DNA of 43,723 bases from Mediterraneibacter glycyrrhizinilyticus (lineage in GTDB: Bacteria; Bacillota; Clostridia; Lachnospirales; Lachnospiraceae), in assembly GCF_016902345.1 (NCBI RefSeq), contig NZ_JACJLR010000028.1, positions 1 through 43,723 on the forward strand, written 5' to 3'. Below are positions 16,860 to 29,420 of this stretch, in pieces. Below the pieces are notes generated by a model. The model saw only the letters and a list, made by a program, of their open reading frames with translations. It did not search any database and was not told the DNA's origin. Each line of letters begins with the position of its first letter. Position 1 is the first letter of the stretch. A program made the position numbers and the translations under genes.

Positions 16860-19706
16860 TTATTTTTTCTTTAGGATTGGACCAATATACTTCCCTGTAT
16901 AGGATTTTTCATTTTCTGCGATCTCCTCCGGGGTCCCGCAGGCAACGATCGTGCCGCCTTTGTCCCCTCCTTCCGGGCCGATATCAATGATATAATCCGC
17001 CGTTTTGATCACATCCAGGTTATGTTCGATCACGATCACTGTATTGCCGTCCCCCGCAAGCCTTCGAAGAATCTCCGTAAGCTTATGGACGTCTGCAAAG
17101 TGAAGCCCTGTCGTCGGTTCGTCCAGAATGTACACCGTCTTCCCGGTGCTTCTCTTACTCAGTTCCGCTGCCAGCTTGATCCTCTGTGCTTCGCCGCCGG
17201 ACAGTTCCGTTGAGGGCTGCCCCAGGCGGATATAAGAAAGTCCCACATCATAGAGCGTCTCCATCTTCCTTCGGATGCTCGGCACATGCGCAAAGAACTC
17301 CAGTGCCTCCTCTACTGTCATGTTCAGGACATCATAGATGGTCTTTCCTTTATATTTTACTTCAAGAGTCTCCCGGTTGTACCGCTTCCCGCCGCACACT
17401 TCACAGGGCACATAGACATCCGGTAGAAAGTGCATCTCGATCTTCAGGATTCCGTCTCCGGCACACGCTTCACAGCGTCCGCCCTTCACGTTAAAGCTGA
17501 ATCTTCCTTTCTTGTATCCCCTCGCTTTCGCATCCGGCGTCGCTGCGAAAAGATCGCGGATCAGGTCAAATACGCCAGTATAGGTCGCCGGGTTCGAGCG
17601 GGGCGTCCTCCCGATCGGTGACTGATCAATATTGATCACTTTATCCACCTGGTCAAGGCCTTCGATCCGTTTATGCTTCCCGGGGATCGTCCGCGCCCGG
17701 TTCAGATCATGAGCCAGACGTTTATACAGAATCTCATTGACAAGAGAACTCTTCCCGGAACCGGAAACTCCCGTCACGCAGGTCATAACGCCGAGAGGAA
17801 ATTTTACATCGATATTTTTCAGGTTATTCTCTGAAGCGCCTACTACTTTCAGGAATCCCGAAGGTTTTCTCCGCTCAGGCGGCACAGGGATCCTGATCTT
17901 TCCACTCAGATACGCGCCGGTAATGGAGTTCGGATTCTCCATGATCTCACGGGCATCGCCGACAGCCACAACTTCCCCGCCGTGCTCTCCTGCACCGGGG
18001 CCGATATCAACGATATAGTCTGCGGCGAACATGGTATCTTCGTCATGCTCGACAACGATCAGAGTATTTCCCAGGTCGCGCAGATGTTTCAGTGTGGCAA
18101 GGAGTTTGTCATTGTCACGCTGATGCAGGCCAATGCTGGGCTCATCCAGGATATAAGCGACCCCTACCAGCCCGGACCCGATCTGCGTCGCAAGGCGGAT
18201 CCGCTGCGCCTCTCCGCCGGAGAGGGAGGCTGTCGCTCTGGCAAGGGTAAGATAGTCCAGTCCTACATCCATAAGGAACCGGGTCCTTGCCCGGATCTCT
18301 TTTAGGATCTGCCCTCCGATCATCATCTGTGTCTGGCTCAGTTCCAGTGTGTCCAGAAAATTCTGCAGCTTCTCGATCGAAAGCGCAGTCACTTCCGCAA
18401 TGTTCTTCTCTCCCACTGTCACCGCAAGAGCCCCTGGTTTGAGGCGCTGTCCCTTACACGCCGAACAGGGCGTGATGTTCATGAAAGTCTCATATTCTGC
18501 TTTCATTGACTCTGACCCTGTCTCGCGGTATCTGCGTTCCACATTTTTGATCAGTCCCTCAAAAGCCACATCATAGACACCCTCTCCCCGCTGCCCTTTG
18601 TAGAAAACTTTTACACTTTTCCCATTTGTTCCATGTATGAGCACGTCATGGATCTTCTTCGGATATTTCTCAAACGGCGTGTCCAGATCAAAGTCATATT
18701 CCCTGCACAGTGCCTCAAGGATAGCGCGGGTAAAGCTGTTCTTGTCCGTGCATGACTGCCATCCCAGGACAGCGATTGCCCCCTGGTTGATTGAAAGAGA
18801 GGGATCCGGTATCATCAGTTCTTCCGCGAACTCCATCTTATATCCAAGACCGAAGCACTCAGGGCAGGCACCGAACGGATTGTTGAATGAAAAGCTCCTC
18901 GGCTCGATCTCCTCAATGCTGATCCCGCAGTCCGGGCATGAGAAACTCTGACTGAAATTCATAGGCTCACCGCCAATGATATCCACTACAAGGAGCCCTT
19001 CCGCCAGATGAAGAACATTCTCCACCGAATCGGTCAGCCTCTTCTCGATTCCCGGTTTTACAACAAGTCTGTCCACGATGATCTCGATATTATGCTTGAT
19101 ATTCTTATCCAGCGTGATCTCTTCGGACAGTTCATACATATTTCCATCCACACGCACGCGGACATAGCCGCTCTTTTTCGCGCGGTCGAACAGTTTTGCA
19201 TGGGTTCCCTTCCTGCCGCGCACGACCGGCGCCAGGAGCTGGATCCTTGTGCGTTCCGGGAGTGCCATGATCTGATCCACCATTTGATCCACTGTCTGCT
19301 TCCTGATCTCACGCCCGCACTTTGGACAATGAGGAATTCCCACTCTTGCATAGAGCAGTCGGAAATAATCGTAGATCTCAGTTACAGTTCCCACCGTAGA
19401 TCTCGGGTTGTGGTTTGTGGACTTCTGATCGATCGAGATCGCCGGAGAGAGTCCTTCAATACTCTCTACATCCGGCTTCTCCATCTGTCCCAGGAACTGC
19501 CTTGCATAGGAAGACAGAGATTCCATATATCTCCTCTGCCCCTCTGCGTAGATCGTATCAAACGCAAGTGAAGATTTTCCCGAACCACTTAAGCCTGTAA
19601 GGACTACAAGCTCATTTCTCGGGATGTCTACATCTATATTTTTAAGGTTATTCTCATTCGCCCCGCGTATCCTGATGTACTGCCGGGCGTCCATCTTTTT
19701 TCCCAT
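16860..19706 (-). CDS. uvrA: excinuclease ABC subunit A
   Basis: A 948-residue damage-recognition ATPase of nucleotide excision repair. It has two ABC-type ATPase modules: Walker [10 protein letters not shown] near residue 30 and GVSGSGKSS in the second half, with signature segments LSGGEAQRI in both. Zinc-binding CxxC pairs occur in CPKCG, CPDCG, CPECFG, CSACKG and CEACAG. UvrA loads UvrB at lesions. In-frame codons extend 25 residues further upstream, but the ATG at 19706 ([15 protein letters not shown]) has an AGGAAGG site and matches the family's start. uvrB lies immediately upstream on the same strand, so uvrB-uvrA is an operon, and the LexA-like box of uvrB would control both. Confidence 0.97.
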   Translation of the reverse strand: MGKKMDARQYIRIRGANENNLKNIDVDIPRNELVVLTGLSGSGKSSLAFDTIYAEGQRRYMESLSSYARQFLGQMEKPDVESIEGLSPAISIDQKSTNHNPRSTVGTVTEIYDYFRLLYARVGIPHCPKCGREIRKQTVDQMVDQIMALPERTRIQLLAPVVRGRKGTHAKLFDRAKKSGYVRVRVDGNMYELSEEITLDKNIKHNIEIIVDRLVVKPGIEKRLTDSVENVLHLAEGLLVVDIIGGEPMNFSQSFSCPDCGISIEEIEPRSFSFNNPFGACPECFGLGYKMEFAEELMIPDPSLSINQGAIAVLGWQSCTDKNSFTRAILEALCREYDFDLDTPFEKYPKKIHDVLIHGTNGKSVKVFYKGQRGEGVYDVAFEGLIKNVERRYRETGSESMKAEYETFMNITPCSACKGQRLKPGALAVTVGEKNIAEVTALSIEKLQNFLDTLELSQTQMMIGGQILKEIRARTRFLMDVGLDYLTLARATASLSGGEAQRIRLATQIGSGLVGVAYILDEPSIGLHQRDNDKLLATLKHLRDLGNTLIVVEHDEDTMFAADYIVDIGPGAGEHGGEVVAVGDAREIMENPNSITGAYLSGKIRIPVPPERRKPSGFLKVVGASENNLKNIDVKFPLGVMTCVTGVSGSGKSSLVNEILYKRLAHDLNRARTIPGKHKRIEGLDQVDKVINIDQSPIGRTPRSNPATYTGVFDLIRDLFAATPDAKARGYKKGRFSFNVKGGRCEACAGDGILKIEMHFLPDVYVPCEVCGGKRYNRETLEVKYKGKTIYDVLNMTVEEALEFFAHVPSIRRKMETLYDVGLSYIRLGQPSTELSGGEAQRIKLAAELSKRSTGKTVYILDEPTTGLHFADVHKLTEILRRLAGDGNTVIVIEHNLDVIKTADYIIDIGPEGGDKGGTIVACGTPEEIAENEKSYTGKYIGPILKKK

Positions 19707-19818
19707 CGTGTTTCCTTCCTGTTCTGTTTTTTCACGTCTTTCTGTCCGTTCTGCGGCAGACGTATATTTCTCACTGTTCATCCACCGGCTTTTTTACCCC
19801 TGCCGACATTTAACAGCT

Positions 19819-21804
19819 TCAGTCCATCTCATTTAACATCTTTTTCAGATCGACCAGCTTATCACGCAGCTCTGCCGCAGCCTCGAAGTTCAGTTCTGCT
19901 GCCGCCTTCTTCATCTGCTTTGTCAGATCCGCGACCAGCTTCTCCAGTTCTTTCCGGCTCATGGATTCCGGATCTTTCTCCATCCGCATCTCCTCTGCCG
20001 CCACCTTCTTTGAGATACTGATCAGATCGCGCACGGACTTCTGTATCGTCTGTGGCGTGATGCCGTGTTCCTCATTATACTTCATCTGGATCTCACGGCG
20101 CCGTTTCGTCTCATCAATGGCCATCTGCATGGATTCGGTGACCGTATCCGCATACATGATGACATGCCCTTCCGCATTTCTGGCAGCACGTCCAATGGTC
20201 TGGATCAGGGATGTCTCCGAACGCAGAAATCCTTCCTTGTCCGCATCCAGGATCGCCACAAGGGTGATTTCCGGGATATCCAGCCCCTCCCTCAAAAGGT
20301 TGATCCCCACGAGAACGTCAAACACATCCAGGCGCATATCCCGAATGATCTCTGTCCGCTCCAGCGTGTCCACATCGGAGTGGAGATACTTCACCCGAAT
20401 ACCAACTTCTCTCATATAGTCAGTGAGATCCTCCGCCATCCGCTTTGTCAGAGTTGTGACAAGAACTTTATTCTTCTTCGCCACTTCCTTATTTATCTCA
20501 CCGATCAGATCATCGATCTGCCCTTCTACCGGACGCACTGACACCTCCGGATCCAGAAGACCTGTGGGACGGATCACCTGTTCCGCCCGTAGGAGTTCAT
20601 GCTCCTCCTCGTAGGGTCCCGGCGTCGCCGAGACAAACATGACCTGATTTATCTTACTCTCAAATTCCTCAAAATTCAAGGGCCGGTTATCCTTTGCCGA
20701 GGGAAGCCGGAAACCATAATCCACCAGCGTCATCTTCCTGGACTGATCGCCATGATACATCCCTCCGATCTGAGGGATCGTTTTGTGGGACTCGTCGATC
20801 ATCATGATAAAATCGTCCGGAAAATAGTCGATCAGCGTATAAGGCGGCTGTCCCGGTTCCAGTCCTGCCAGATGCCGGGAATAGTTCTCGATCCCCGAAC
20901 AGAAGCCGGTCTCCTTGAGCATCTCAATATCAAAATTGGTCCGCTCTGCGATCCGCTGTGCCTCCAGAAGCTTGTCCTGCCTCTTGAACTCCTTCACCCG
21001 CTCTTCCAGCTCTTCCTCGATGTCATTGACTGCCCGTTTTATATTTTCTTTGTCCACAACATAATGGGACGCCGGGAAGATCGCCACATGCTTCAGTTCA
21101 TCCCTGATCTCTCCAGTGAGAATGTCGATCTCTGTGATCCGGTCCACCTCGTCCCCGAAAAACTCGATCCGGACCGCAGTCTCACTCTCATAGGCGGGAA
21201 TGATCTCCAGGACATCCCCCCGCACCCGGAAAGTCCCCCGATGAAAATCCATATCATTGCGGTCGTACTGGATCTCGATCAGCTTTGCCATAACTTCATC
21301 CCTGTCCTTCATCATACCCGGGCGCAGGGAGATTACCATGTTCTGATAATCCACCGGGTTACCCAGGCCGTAGATGCAGGATACGCTGGCAACGATGATC
21401 ACATCCCGGCGTTCTGTCAGCGCCATTGTGGCGGAGAGCCGGAGCTTGTCGATCTCATCGTTGATGGCGGAATCTTTGGCAATGTAGGTGTCCGAGGAGG
21501 GAACGTAGGCTTCCGGCTGATAGTAATCGTAATAGGAGACGAAATACTCTACGGCGTTGTTCGGAAAAAATTCCTTGAACTCGCCGTAGAGCTGCGCCGC
21601 CAGGGTCTTGTTATGAGCAATAATCAGCGTCGGTTTATTCAACTGCTGGATGACATTTGCCATCGTAAAGGTTTTTCCCGAACCCGTAACGCCCAGAAGA
21701 GTCTGACACTGGTTGCCTTCCTTGAATCCTTCGACCAGCGCCCGGATTGCCTGGGGCTGATCGCCGGTTGGTTTATATTCTGATACTAATTCAAAATGAT
21801 CCAT
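19819..21804 (-). CDS. uvrB: excinuclease ABC subunit B
   Basis: A 661-residue helicase-like subunit that verifies the lesion and recruits UvrC. Motifs in order: Walker [11 protein letters not shown] near residue 40; the DNA-inserting beta-hairpin [12 protein letters not shown] near 95; DESH (IMMIDESHK) near 340; motif VI-like [10 protein letters not shown]; and the C-terminal UVR domain ([14 protein letters not shown]) that binds UvrC. Length and start agree with the family. AAGGAG lies ten bases before the ATG. uvrA follows after a short gap. Upstream there is an extended -10 element and a LexA-like box, which points to SOS induction. Confidence 0.97.
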   Translation of the reverse strand: MDHFELVSEYKPTGDQPQAIRALVEGFKEGNQCQTLLGVTGSGKTFTMANVIQQLNKPTLIIAHNKTLAAQLYGEFKEFFPNNAVEYFVSYYDYYQPEAYVPSSDTYIAKDSAINDEIDKLRLSATMALTERRDVIIVASVSCIYGLGNPVDYQNMVISLRPGMMKDRDEVMAKLIEIQYDRNDMDFHRGTFRVRGDVLEIIPAYESETAVRIEFFGDEVDRITEIDILTGEIRDELKHVAIFPASHYVVDKENIKRAVNDIEEELEERVKEFKRQDKLLEAQRIAERTNFDIEMLKETGFCSGIENYSRHLAGLEPGQPPYTLIDYFPDDFIMMIDESHKTIPQIGGMYHGDQSRKMTLVDYGFRLPSAKDNRPLNFEEFESKINQVMFVSATPGPYEEEHELLRAEQVIRPTGLLDPEVSVRPVEGQIDDLIGEINKEVAKKNKVLVTTLTKRMAEDLTDYMREVGIRVKYLHSDVDTLERTEIIRDMRLDVFDVLVGINLLREGLDIPEITLVAILDADKEGFLRSETSLIQTIGRAARNAEGHVIMYADTVTESMQMAIDETKRRREIQMKYNEEHGITPQTIQKSVRDLISISKKVAAEEMRMEKDPESMSRKELEKLVADLTKQMKKAAAELNFEAAAELRDKLVDLKKMLNEMD

Positions 21805-21882
21805 ATTAAATCCACTCCTTTGTGCCTTTCGATTCGCCCGTTATCAGCTACTCTCAAAAATCTGGCCCTGCTCTTTTCGGAC

Positions 21883-21911
21883 ATTATAGCAAAGATAAAG
21901 ATAAAAGTATA
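21883..21911 (-). promoter_or_regulatory. promoter of uvrBA
   Basis: On the minus strand an extended -10 (TGCTATAAT, core at 21883-21888) has a weak -35 (TATACT at 21906-21911) at 17 bases. It gives an untranslated leader of about 70 bases before uvrB. Confidence 0.55.
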
Positions 21912-21931
21912 TAGGACGGGAAGCAAAAAAA

Positions 21932-21944
21932 GTACAAACGTTCG
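21932..21944 (-). promoter_or_regulatory. candidate LexA (SOS) box upstream of uvrBA
   Basis: The minus strand reads CGAACGTTTGTAC. The Gram-positive LexA box is CGAAC-four bases-GTTCG, so the left half is exact and the right half has GTAC in place of GTTC. It lies about 20 bases upstream of the -35 region. Confidence 0.5.
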
Positions 21945-22014
21945 AATATTTACCTGTGCCTTATAGCTTTCTCAATATTATATTGTTATCGCACTGCCAC
22001 TAAAATATAAAATA

Positions 22015-22062
22015 AAAAAGTATAGCCGTATTCCGGAAATTTGTTCCGTCCACAGCTATACT
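22015..22062. terminator. terminator after the phospho-beta-glucosidase gene
   Basis: AAGTATAGC near 22018-22026 pairs with GCTATACT at 22055-22062, with a second short stem inside. Flanking A and T runs make it usable in both directions. It lies a few bases past the minus-strand stop codon at 22068. Confidence 0.7.
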
Positions 22063-22067
22063 CTTTT

Positions 22068-24826
<2,759 letters not shown>

Positions 24827-24841
24827 AACGGAAATAATGTA

Positions 24842-24958
24842 TGGGCAAATCTGTGGATGAAGCTTTATGAACGTCTCAAAGCCAGGGACCCGGAGACATC
24901 CGCTGTGTACTTAAAACAGCTTATTCAATTAAATGCAGACGACATCAGTCCCCGCTGA
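24842..24958 (+). pseudogene. 3' tail of an unidentified plus-strand gene
   Basis: This plus-strand frame encodes a protein-like tail (WMKLYERLKARDPETSAV, then YLKQLIQLNADDISPR, then TGA). It has no start or 5' part of its own and abuts the truncated end of the PTS gene on the opposite strand. It reads as the surviving C-terminus of a gene cut by the same event that removed the PTS 5' end. I do not recognise the family. Confidence 0.45.
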
Positions 24959-24963
24959 TTTCA

Positions 24964-24977
24964 CAGGTCATGACCTG
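24964..24977. repeat. 14-base perfect palindrome
   Basis: CAGGTCATGACCTG is a perfect palindrome between the orphan gene tail and the SSB-like gene's terminator. It could be a protein-binding site or part of a termination structure. Confidence 0.4.
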
Positions 24978-24980
24978 AAA

Positions 24981-25014
24981 ACGGGCCTGCCCTCTTCACA
25001 AAGGGGCAGGCCCG
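24981..25014 (-). terminator. terminator of the SSB-like gene
   Basis: ACGGGCCTGCCC pairs over 12 bases with GGGCAGGCCCGT. On the minus strand it is followed by TTTT, about 27 bases past the stop codon at 25042. Confidence 0.75.
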
Positions 25015-25041
25015 TAATATATGTTCCGAAGCCCCCTTTTC

Positions 25042-25671
25042 TCACTCTTCCAGGCACTCCAGCTTACTCACAGAAACTTCATACGCTGTCCTTGTCTCTG
25101 TCTCGGTCTCAGACAGCTTTTTCACATAATCCCGGCTCTGGATCCTTCCCAGGATACGCACATGCTCTCCCACTTCAAACCCTGAAGCATATCTGGCATT
25201 CCTTCCCCAGCAGATGCATGGTATGTAGTCTGATTTTCCATAGGGACGGTTCACGGCCAGAAGAAGATCCGCGATCTCCCTTCCCAGCGGAGTCTTGCGG
25301 TAGACCGGCTTTTTACACATATAGCCTTCCAGCAGGATGTGATTTGTCTTCGCCCCGTCCGGTTCCTCATCGATAAACTCGATCTCCCGCGCAAATACAG
25401 ACAGCACCAGCCGGTTTTTCTGTTCTTCGTGTCGGTTGTATGAGCGGAACTGCCCCGACACCATGATGCACGTTCCCCGGTAATCCTGCGTCACATCGAC
25501 CAGTCGTTCTGATACCATTACCGGGATCCTGTCACTGGAGCTGCTCAGGCGTTTGACAAGGATATCCACCATATAAAATCCTTCTCCAAAAACCTCGTGG
25601 CTGTAAATAAATTCCGATACCACCTCCCCGATCACCATCACCTGATTGTTCTCAATAATCTTATCTGACAT
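25042..25671 (-). CDS. single-stranded DNA-binding (OB-fold) family protein
   Basis: A 209-residue protein that appears to hold two OB-type segments: an N-terminal one (VMVIGEVVSEFIYSHEVFG, VDILVKRLS) and a second resembling bacterial SSB proteins (ILLEGYMCKKPVYRKTPLG, DLLLAVNRPYGKSDYIPCIC and HVRILGRIQSRDYVKK). The latter are the strand motifs of SSB and PriB-like proteins. It lacks the acidic, Gly-rich tail of the main SSB, so it is more likely an accessory binding protein than the replicative SSB. The ATG at 25671 has a GGGAGAA site. It is a single-gene unit ending in its own hairpin and is divergent from typA. Confidence 0.75.
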   Translation of the reverse strand: MSDKIIENNQVMVIGEVVSEFIYSHEVFGEGFYMVDILVKRLSSSSDRIPVMVSERLVDVTQDYRGTCIMVSGQFRSYNRHEEQKNRLVLSVFAREIEFIDEEPDGAKTNHILLEGYMCKKPVYRKTPLGREIADLLLAVNRPYGKSDYIPCICWGRNARYASGFEVGEHVRILGRIQSRDYVKKLSETETETRTAYEVSVSKLECLEE

Positions 25672-25842
25672 AATTCGTAGTTCTCCCTTCCTCTTTTCGG
25701 TATTTTCGAGTCACTACTAAATGTATGAGACGATACGGCTGTTTAGAACTCTCTTCTCCCGCAAACCGTTCGACCATTGACTACTGTTCTGAATAGAAAT
25801 GATCCGTACATGCCAGAAAAAATGCTCTTCCCATAATAACCC

Positions 25843-25870
25843 TTGTAAATTCATGATTTTGTGATAAAAT
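25843..25870 (+). promoter_or_regulatory. candidate promoter of typA
   Basis: TTGTAA (25843-25848) and TAAAAT (25865-25870) are 16 bases apart. A second -10 (TATAAT at 25903-25908) with TTGCAG 19 bases ahead lies closer to the start. Either or both may be used. Confidence 0.4.
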
Positions 25871-25931
25871 AAGGAAGTTGCAGTGATTTGATAGAAGTAT
25901 ATTATAATAAGGAAAGAGTGTTGAATTACTT

Positions 25932-27758
25932 ATGAAGACAAAACGTGAAGATGTAAGAAATATCGCTATCATCGCCCACGTCGATCATGGAAAAACGACG
26001 CTGGTAGATGAACTTTTAAAACAGAGCGGTGTCTTCCGCGAAAATCAGGAAGTCGCCGAGAGGGTCATGGACTCCAACGATATCGAGCGCGAGCGGGGGA
26101 TCACGATTCTCTCCAAAAACACTGCCGTTCACTACAACGGAGTCAAGATCAACATCATTGACACCCCGGGCCATGCAGATTTCGGCGGAGAGGTAGAACG
26201 TGTCCTGAAAATGGTAAATGGAGTTATTCTCGTTGTTGACGCATTCGAGGGGGCTATGCCGCAGACAAAATTCGTCCTCCGCAAAGCGCTGGAACTCAAC
26301 CTTCCGGTCATCGTCTGCATCAATAAGATCGACCGACCGGAAGCGCGCCCGGACGAAGTGATCGATGAAGTCCTGGAACTGTTCATCGACCTGGGGGCTT
26401 CCGATGACCAGCTGGAGTGCCCCTTCGTGTACGCTTCGGCCAAGGCCGGCGTGGCTGTGCTTGACCTGTCTGATGACGAAAAGGATATGAAGCCTCTGTT
26501 CGAGACAATCCTGAAATATATTCCTGCTCCGGAAGGCGATCCGGAAGCTCCTACTCAGATTCTGATCAGTACCATCGACTACAATGAGTATGTAGGCCGT
26601 ATCGGGATCGGGAAAGTAGACAATGGAACCATTGCGGTAAATCAGGAAATGGTCCTTGTCAACCACCATGATCCTGACAAGCAGGAAAAAGTCAAGATCA
26701 GTAAACTCTATGAGTTCGACGGACTTGAAAGAGTTGAGGTAAAAGAGGCGACCATCGGATCCATCGTCGCGATCTCAGGCATCTCAGACATCTCCATCGG
26801 AGATACTCTCTGTTCCCCTGAGAACCCGGAGCCGATCCCGTTTCAGAAAATTTCCGAGCCGACGATCTCCATGCAGTTCATTGTCAACGACAGCCCTTTT
26901 GCAGGACAGGAAGGAAAATATGTGACTTCCCGTCATCTTCGTGAAAGACTGTTCCGGGAGCTGAACACGGACGTAAGTCTGCGTGTGGAGGAAACCGACA
27001 ACACAGACAGCTTCAAGGTATCCGGAAGAGGCGAGCTTCACCTCTCTGTTCTGATCGAGAACATGCGGCGTGAAGGATACGAGTTTGCCGTCAGCAAGGC
27101 GGAAGTCCTCTACAAAACTGATGAAAACGGGCGGAAACTGGAACCCATGGAGACTGCCTACATCGACGTGCCGGATGAATTCACAGGAGTGGTCATTGAA
27201 AAACTCGGACAGAGAAAAGGCGAACTCCAGAATATGGGCGCTTCCAACGGAGGATATACACGCCTTGAGTTTTCCATTCCTTCCAGAGGCCTGATCGGAT
27301 ACCGCGGCGAATTTCTGACAGATACTAAAGGGAACGGGATTCTGAACACAAGTTTCGACGGATATGCCCCCTATAAGGGCGATATCCAGTACCGCAAACA
27401 GGGCTCTCTGATTGCATTCGAGACAGGCGAATCCGTGACTTACGGTCTGTACAGCGCTCAGGAAAGAGGTACTCTCTTCATTGGTCCCGGCGAGAAGGTT
27501 TATTCCGGAATGGTCATTGGACAGAATGGAAAGGCAGAGGATATCGAACTGAATGTCTGCAAAACAAAACACCTGACCAACACCCGCTCATCCAGCGCCG
27601 ATGAAGCACTCCGGCTCACTCCGCCGCGCATCCTCAGTCTGGAGCAGGCACTCGACTTCATCGACACCGACGAGCTCCTTGAAGTGACACCAAAGTCTCT
27701 GCGCATTCGCAAAAAGATCCTGGATTCCAGGATGAGAAAACGCAGCAATATGAAATAG
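25932..27758 (+). CDS. typA: ribosome-associated GTPase TypA/BipA
   Basis: A 608-residue translational GTPase of the EF-G class that acts on ribosome assembly and stress adaptation. G-domain motifs in order: G1 AHVDHGKTT near residue 15, the G2 region RGITI, G3 DTPGHADFGGE and G4 NKIDRPEARP. The C-terminal BipA-specific part includes GRGELHLSVLIENMRREGYE and IPSRGLIGYRGEFLTDT. Length and both ends match the family. The ribosome site is weak (GGAAAG about 15 bases ahead). The gene stands alone on the plus strand, followed by hpf, which has its own -10 elements. Confidence 0.97.
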   Translation: MKTKREDVRNIAIIAHVDHGKTTLVDELLKQSGVFRENQEVAERVMDSNDIERERGITILSKNTAVHYNGVKINIIDTPGHADFGGEVERVLKMVNGVILVVDAFEGAMPQTKFVLRKALELNLPVIVCINKIDRPEARPDEVIDEVLELFIDLGASDDQLECPFVYASAKAGVAVLDLSDDEKDMKPLFETILKYIPAPEGDPEAPTQILISTIDYNEYVGRIGIGKVDNGTIAVNQEMVLVNHHDPDKQEKVKISKLYEFDGLERVEVKEATIGSIVAISGISDISIGDTLCSPENPEPIPFQKISEPTISMQFIVNDSPFAGQEGKYVTSRHLRERLFRELNTDVSLRVEETDNTDSFKVSGRGELHLSVLIENMRREGYEFAVSKAEVLYKTDENGRKLEPMETAYIDVPDEFTGVVIEKLGQRKGELQNMGASNGGYTRLEFSIPSRGLIGYRGEFLTDTKGNGILNTSFDGYAPYKGDIQYRKQGSLIAFETGESVTYGLYSAQERGTLFIGPGEKVYSGMVIGQNGKAEDIELNVCKTKHLTNTRSSSADEALRLTPPRILSLEQALDFIDTDELLEVTPKSLRIRKKILDSRMRKRSNMK

Positions 27759-27848
27759 TGCTTTCTGATAAGGGAAAAGCTGGAACCTTTTCAATATTTT
27801 AATCATTTCAACTTAAGATTCATTCTATACATTCATGCTGTTCCATGA

Positions 27849-27897
27849 TATAATATGTCCATAATACAGAGGATTTTCAATGTTCTTCCTGTATAAT
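27849..27897 (+). promoter_or_regulatory. candidate -10 elements upstream of hpf
   Basis: Two TATAAT boxes lie at 27849-27854 and 27892-27897. Neither has a strong -35 element. The second would start transcription about 17 bases before the hpf ATG, close to the ribosome site. Confidence 0.3.
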
Positions 27898-27920
27898 ATG
27901 AACAAAAGGAGTTGAACAGC

Positions 27921-28478
27921 ATGAATTTTATTATCAGTGGAAAAAACATCGAGGTAACTTCAGGCTTAAAGGATGCTATTGAACAGAAGTTGGGAAAACT
28001 TGAAAGGTACTTCACTCCTGAAACAGAAATTATCGTAACACTCAGCGTGGAGAAAGAACGCCAGAAAATCGAGGTGACGATCCCGGTAAAAGGCAGCATC
28101 ATCCGCTCCGAGCAGACAAGCAATGACATGTATGTATCCATTGACCTTGTAGAGGAAGTCATTGAGCGCCAGCTCCGGAAATATAAAAATAAGCTGATCG
28201 CCAGAAGCCAGGGACATCCCACATCATTCTCCACAGAGAACAGTTTTAAGAAAGAATTTTTTGAATCCGAGGAGGAATCCCCGGAAGATGATGAAATCCG
28301 CATTGTCCGTACAAAAAAATTCGGTATCAAACCGATGTACCCGGAAGATGCATGTATCCAGATGGAACTCCTCGGACACAGCTTCTTCGTCTTCTCCAAT
28401 GCCGAGACCGACGAAGTGAATGTGGTCTACAAGAGAAAAGACGGCTCCTTCGGACTGATCGAACCGGAATTTTCATAA
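27921..28478 (+). CDS. hpf: long-form ribosome hibernation promoting factor
   Basis: A 185-residue protein of the long HPF/YvyD type, which pairs 70S ribosomes into inactive 100S dimers in stationary phase. The N-terminal S30AE domain (MNFIISGKNIEVTSGLKDAIEQKL, about 1-100) fits in the decoding site. The C-terminal part (about 125-185, RIVRTKKFGIKPM, FVFSNAETDEVNVVYKRKDG) is the dimerisation domain. The ATG at 27921 has AAAGGAG nine bases upstream; an in-frame TTG three codons earlier lies directly against that site and is rejected. Immediately downstream lies an unusual branched inverted-repeat structure. Confidence 0.95.
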   Translation: MNFIISGKNIEVTSGLKDAIEQKLGKLERYFTPETEIIVTLSVEKERQKIEVTIPVKGSIIRSEQTSNDMYVSIDLVEEVIERQLRKYKNKLIARSQGHPTSFSTENSFKKEFFESEEESPEDDEIRIVRTKKFGIKPMYPEDACIQMELLGHSFFVFSNAETDEVNVVYKRKDGSFGLIEPEFS

Positions 28479-28485
28479 CCAAGTC

Positions 28486-28623
28486 CACACATGCGGCAAG
28501 ATAGGCGAGCAGCGCCATTGCAAGCGCGCTTGCAAATGATGCTGTTTGACTATCTTGACATATGGCGGACGCCATGAGCCCGGAGGCGCTGCATCGCAGT
28601 GTCTTCGGGCTTCCGCATGGGTG
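28486..28623 (+). other. branched multi-hairpin element (candidate structured RNA or repeat)
   Basis: Between the convergent hpf and yigZ stops, three adjacent hairpins are closed by an outer stem. Hairpin 1 (28497-28557) has an 8-pair base, a small internal loop and a 16-pair upper arm with one mismatch and one bulge. Hairpin 2 (28562-28575) is ATGGCG/CGCCAT. Hairpin 3 (28577-28611) is an uninterrupted 16-pair stem around ATC with three G-U pairs. CATGCGG (28490-28496) pairs with CCGCATG (28613-28619), and CAC with GTG beyond one mismatch. G-T pairs fall mainly in the plus-strand sense, which favours a plus-strand RNA. No T run follows, so it is not a simple terminator. Confidence 0.6.
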
Positions 28624-28631
28624 AATGTCCC

Positions 28632-29258
28632 TTACTGCTTCTCGAACCAGCACTCTTCTGTCTTCTCGATCACCGCCTGCCCATTGGTCCCTTCCATCAC
28701 TTCTTTTCTCAGGCCTTCCTCCTCATCCTCCGAGACGAGCAGCTCCAGCTCTACTTTATCCGTATAGGTACACTCTGCCGGCGACAGTTTTCTTTTTCCA
28801 AGACTGTACTGTATCTTTCCCCAATCTGCATATTCTATAATCATATGCAGTTTAGATCCGAAAATTCTGGTAATAATCTTACTGTCTCTCATCCCTTCCA
28901 CAGCCGCAGATGTATAAGCGCGTACAAGACCACCCGTACCGAGAAGGGTTCCGCCGAAATAACGGGTAACGATCACCAGCACGTTGGTGAGTTCCCTTCC
29001 GCGTATCACTTCCAGAATCGGTTTCCCAGCAGTCCCCGCCGGTTCTCCGTCATCACTCAGCCGTTCCACCGGCGGGTTGATTCCTAATACATATGCCCAG
29101 CAGTTATGCCTGGCATCCCAATATTTTTTTCTGATCTCCTCGATCCGTGTAACCGCCTCTTCTTCCGTGGAGATTGGAAAAACATTCGCGATAAAACGGG
29201 ATTTCTTCTCAACGATCTCCCCCTGTCCGCCTGTATGTACCGTATTGTAAGACTTCAT
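28632..29258 (-). CDS. YigZ/IMPACT-family protein
   Basis: A 208-residue protein of the YigZ (UPF0029, IMPACT) family. The N-terminal domain carries the family motifs KKSRFIANV, ARHNCWAYVLG, SDDGEPAGTAGKPI and VIVTRYFGGTLLGTGGLVRAY. The C-terminal part (about 135-208) is a DUF1949-like domain. The eukaryotic relatives bind GCN1; the bacterial function is unclear, though a link to translation is often proposed. It is convergent with hpf and separated from it by the branched element. It appears to be a lone gene. Confidence 0.9.
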   Translation of the reverse strand: MKSYNTVHTGGQGEIVEKKSRFIANVFPISTEEEAVTRIEEIRKKYWDARHNCWAYVLGINPPVERLSDDGEPAGTAGKPILEVIRGRELTNVLVIVTRYFGGTLLGTGGLVRAYTSAAVEGMRDSKIITRIFGSKLHMIIEYADWGKIQYSLGKRKLSPAECTYTDKVELELLVSEDEEEGLRKEVMEGTNGQAVIEKTEECWFEKQ

Positions 29259-29384
29259 GTCATCCCTCCCGAATACTGACTTCTTTTACTATACCCAGCG
29301 AAACGGGAAACTGCAAGATATTCTTAAAATTTCCTTGCAAAATGTGAAGTTTTTATTTTCTTCTTTATTTAGAATAGTAAATTT

Positions 29385-29392
29385 GCTATAAT
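29385..29392 (+). promoter_or_regulatory. extended -10 promoter of the PBP1A gene
   Basis: TGCTATAAT is an extended -10 (TATAAT at 29387-29392) with only a weak -35 (TTTATT, 17 bases ahead). It lies about 28 bases before the GTG start. Confidence 0.5.
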
Positions 29393-29420
29393 CAAAAGAG
29401 TGTAAAGGAGGATGTTATTC

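Noticed and set aside
25700..25780. second LexA box ahead of the SSB-like gene
   Set aside because: Only the CGAAC half is present; the other half does not match.
27759..27920. raiA-type structured RNA ahead of hpf
   Set aside because: The gap is only about 160 bases, AT-rich, and shows no strong stems.
28478..28631. simple intrinsic terminator for hpf
   Set aside because: Several hairpins and an outer stem are present but no T run follows any of them on the plus strand.
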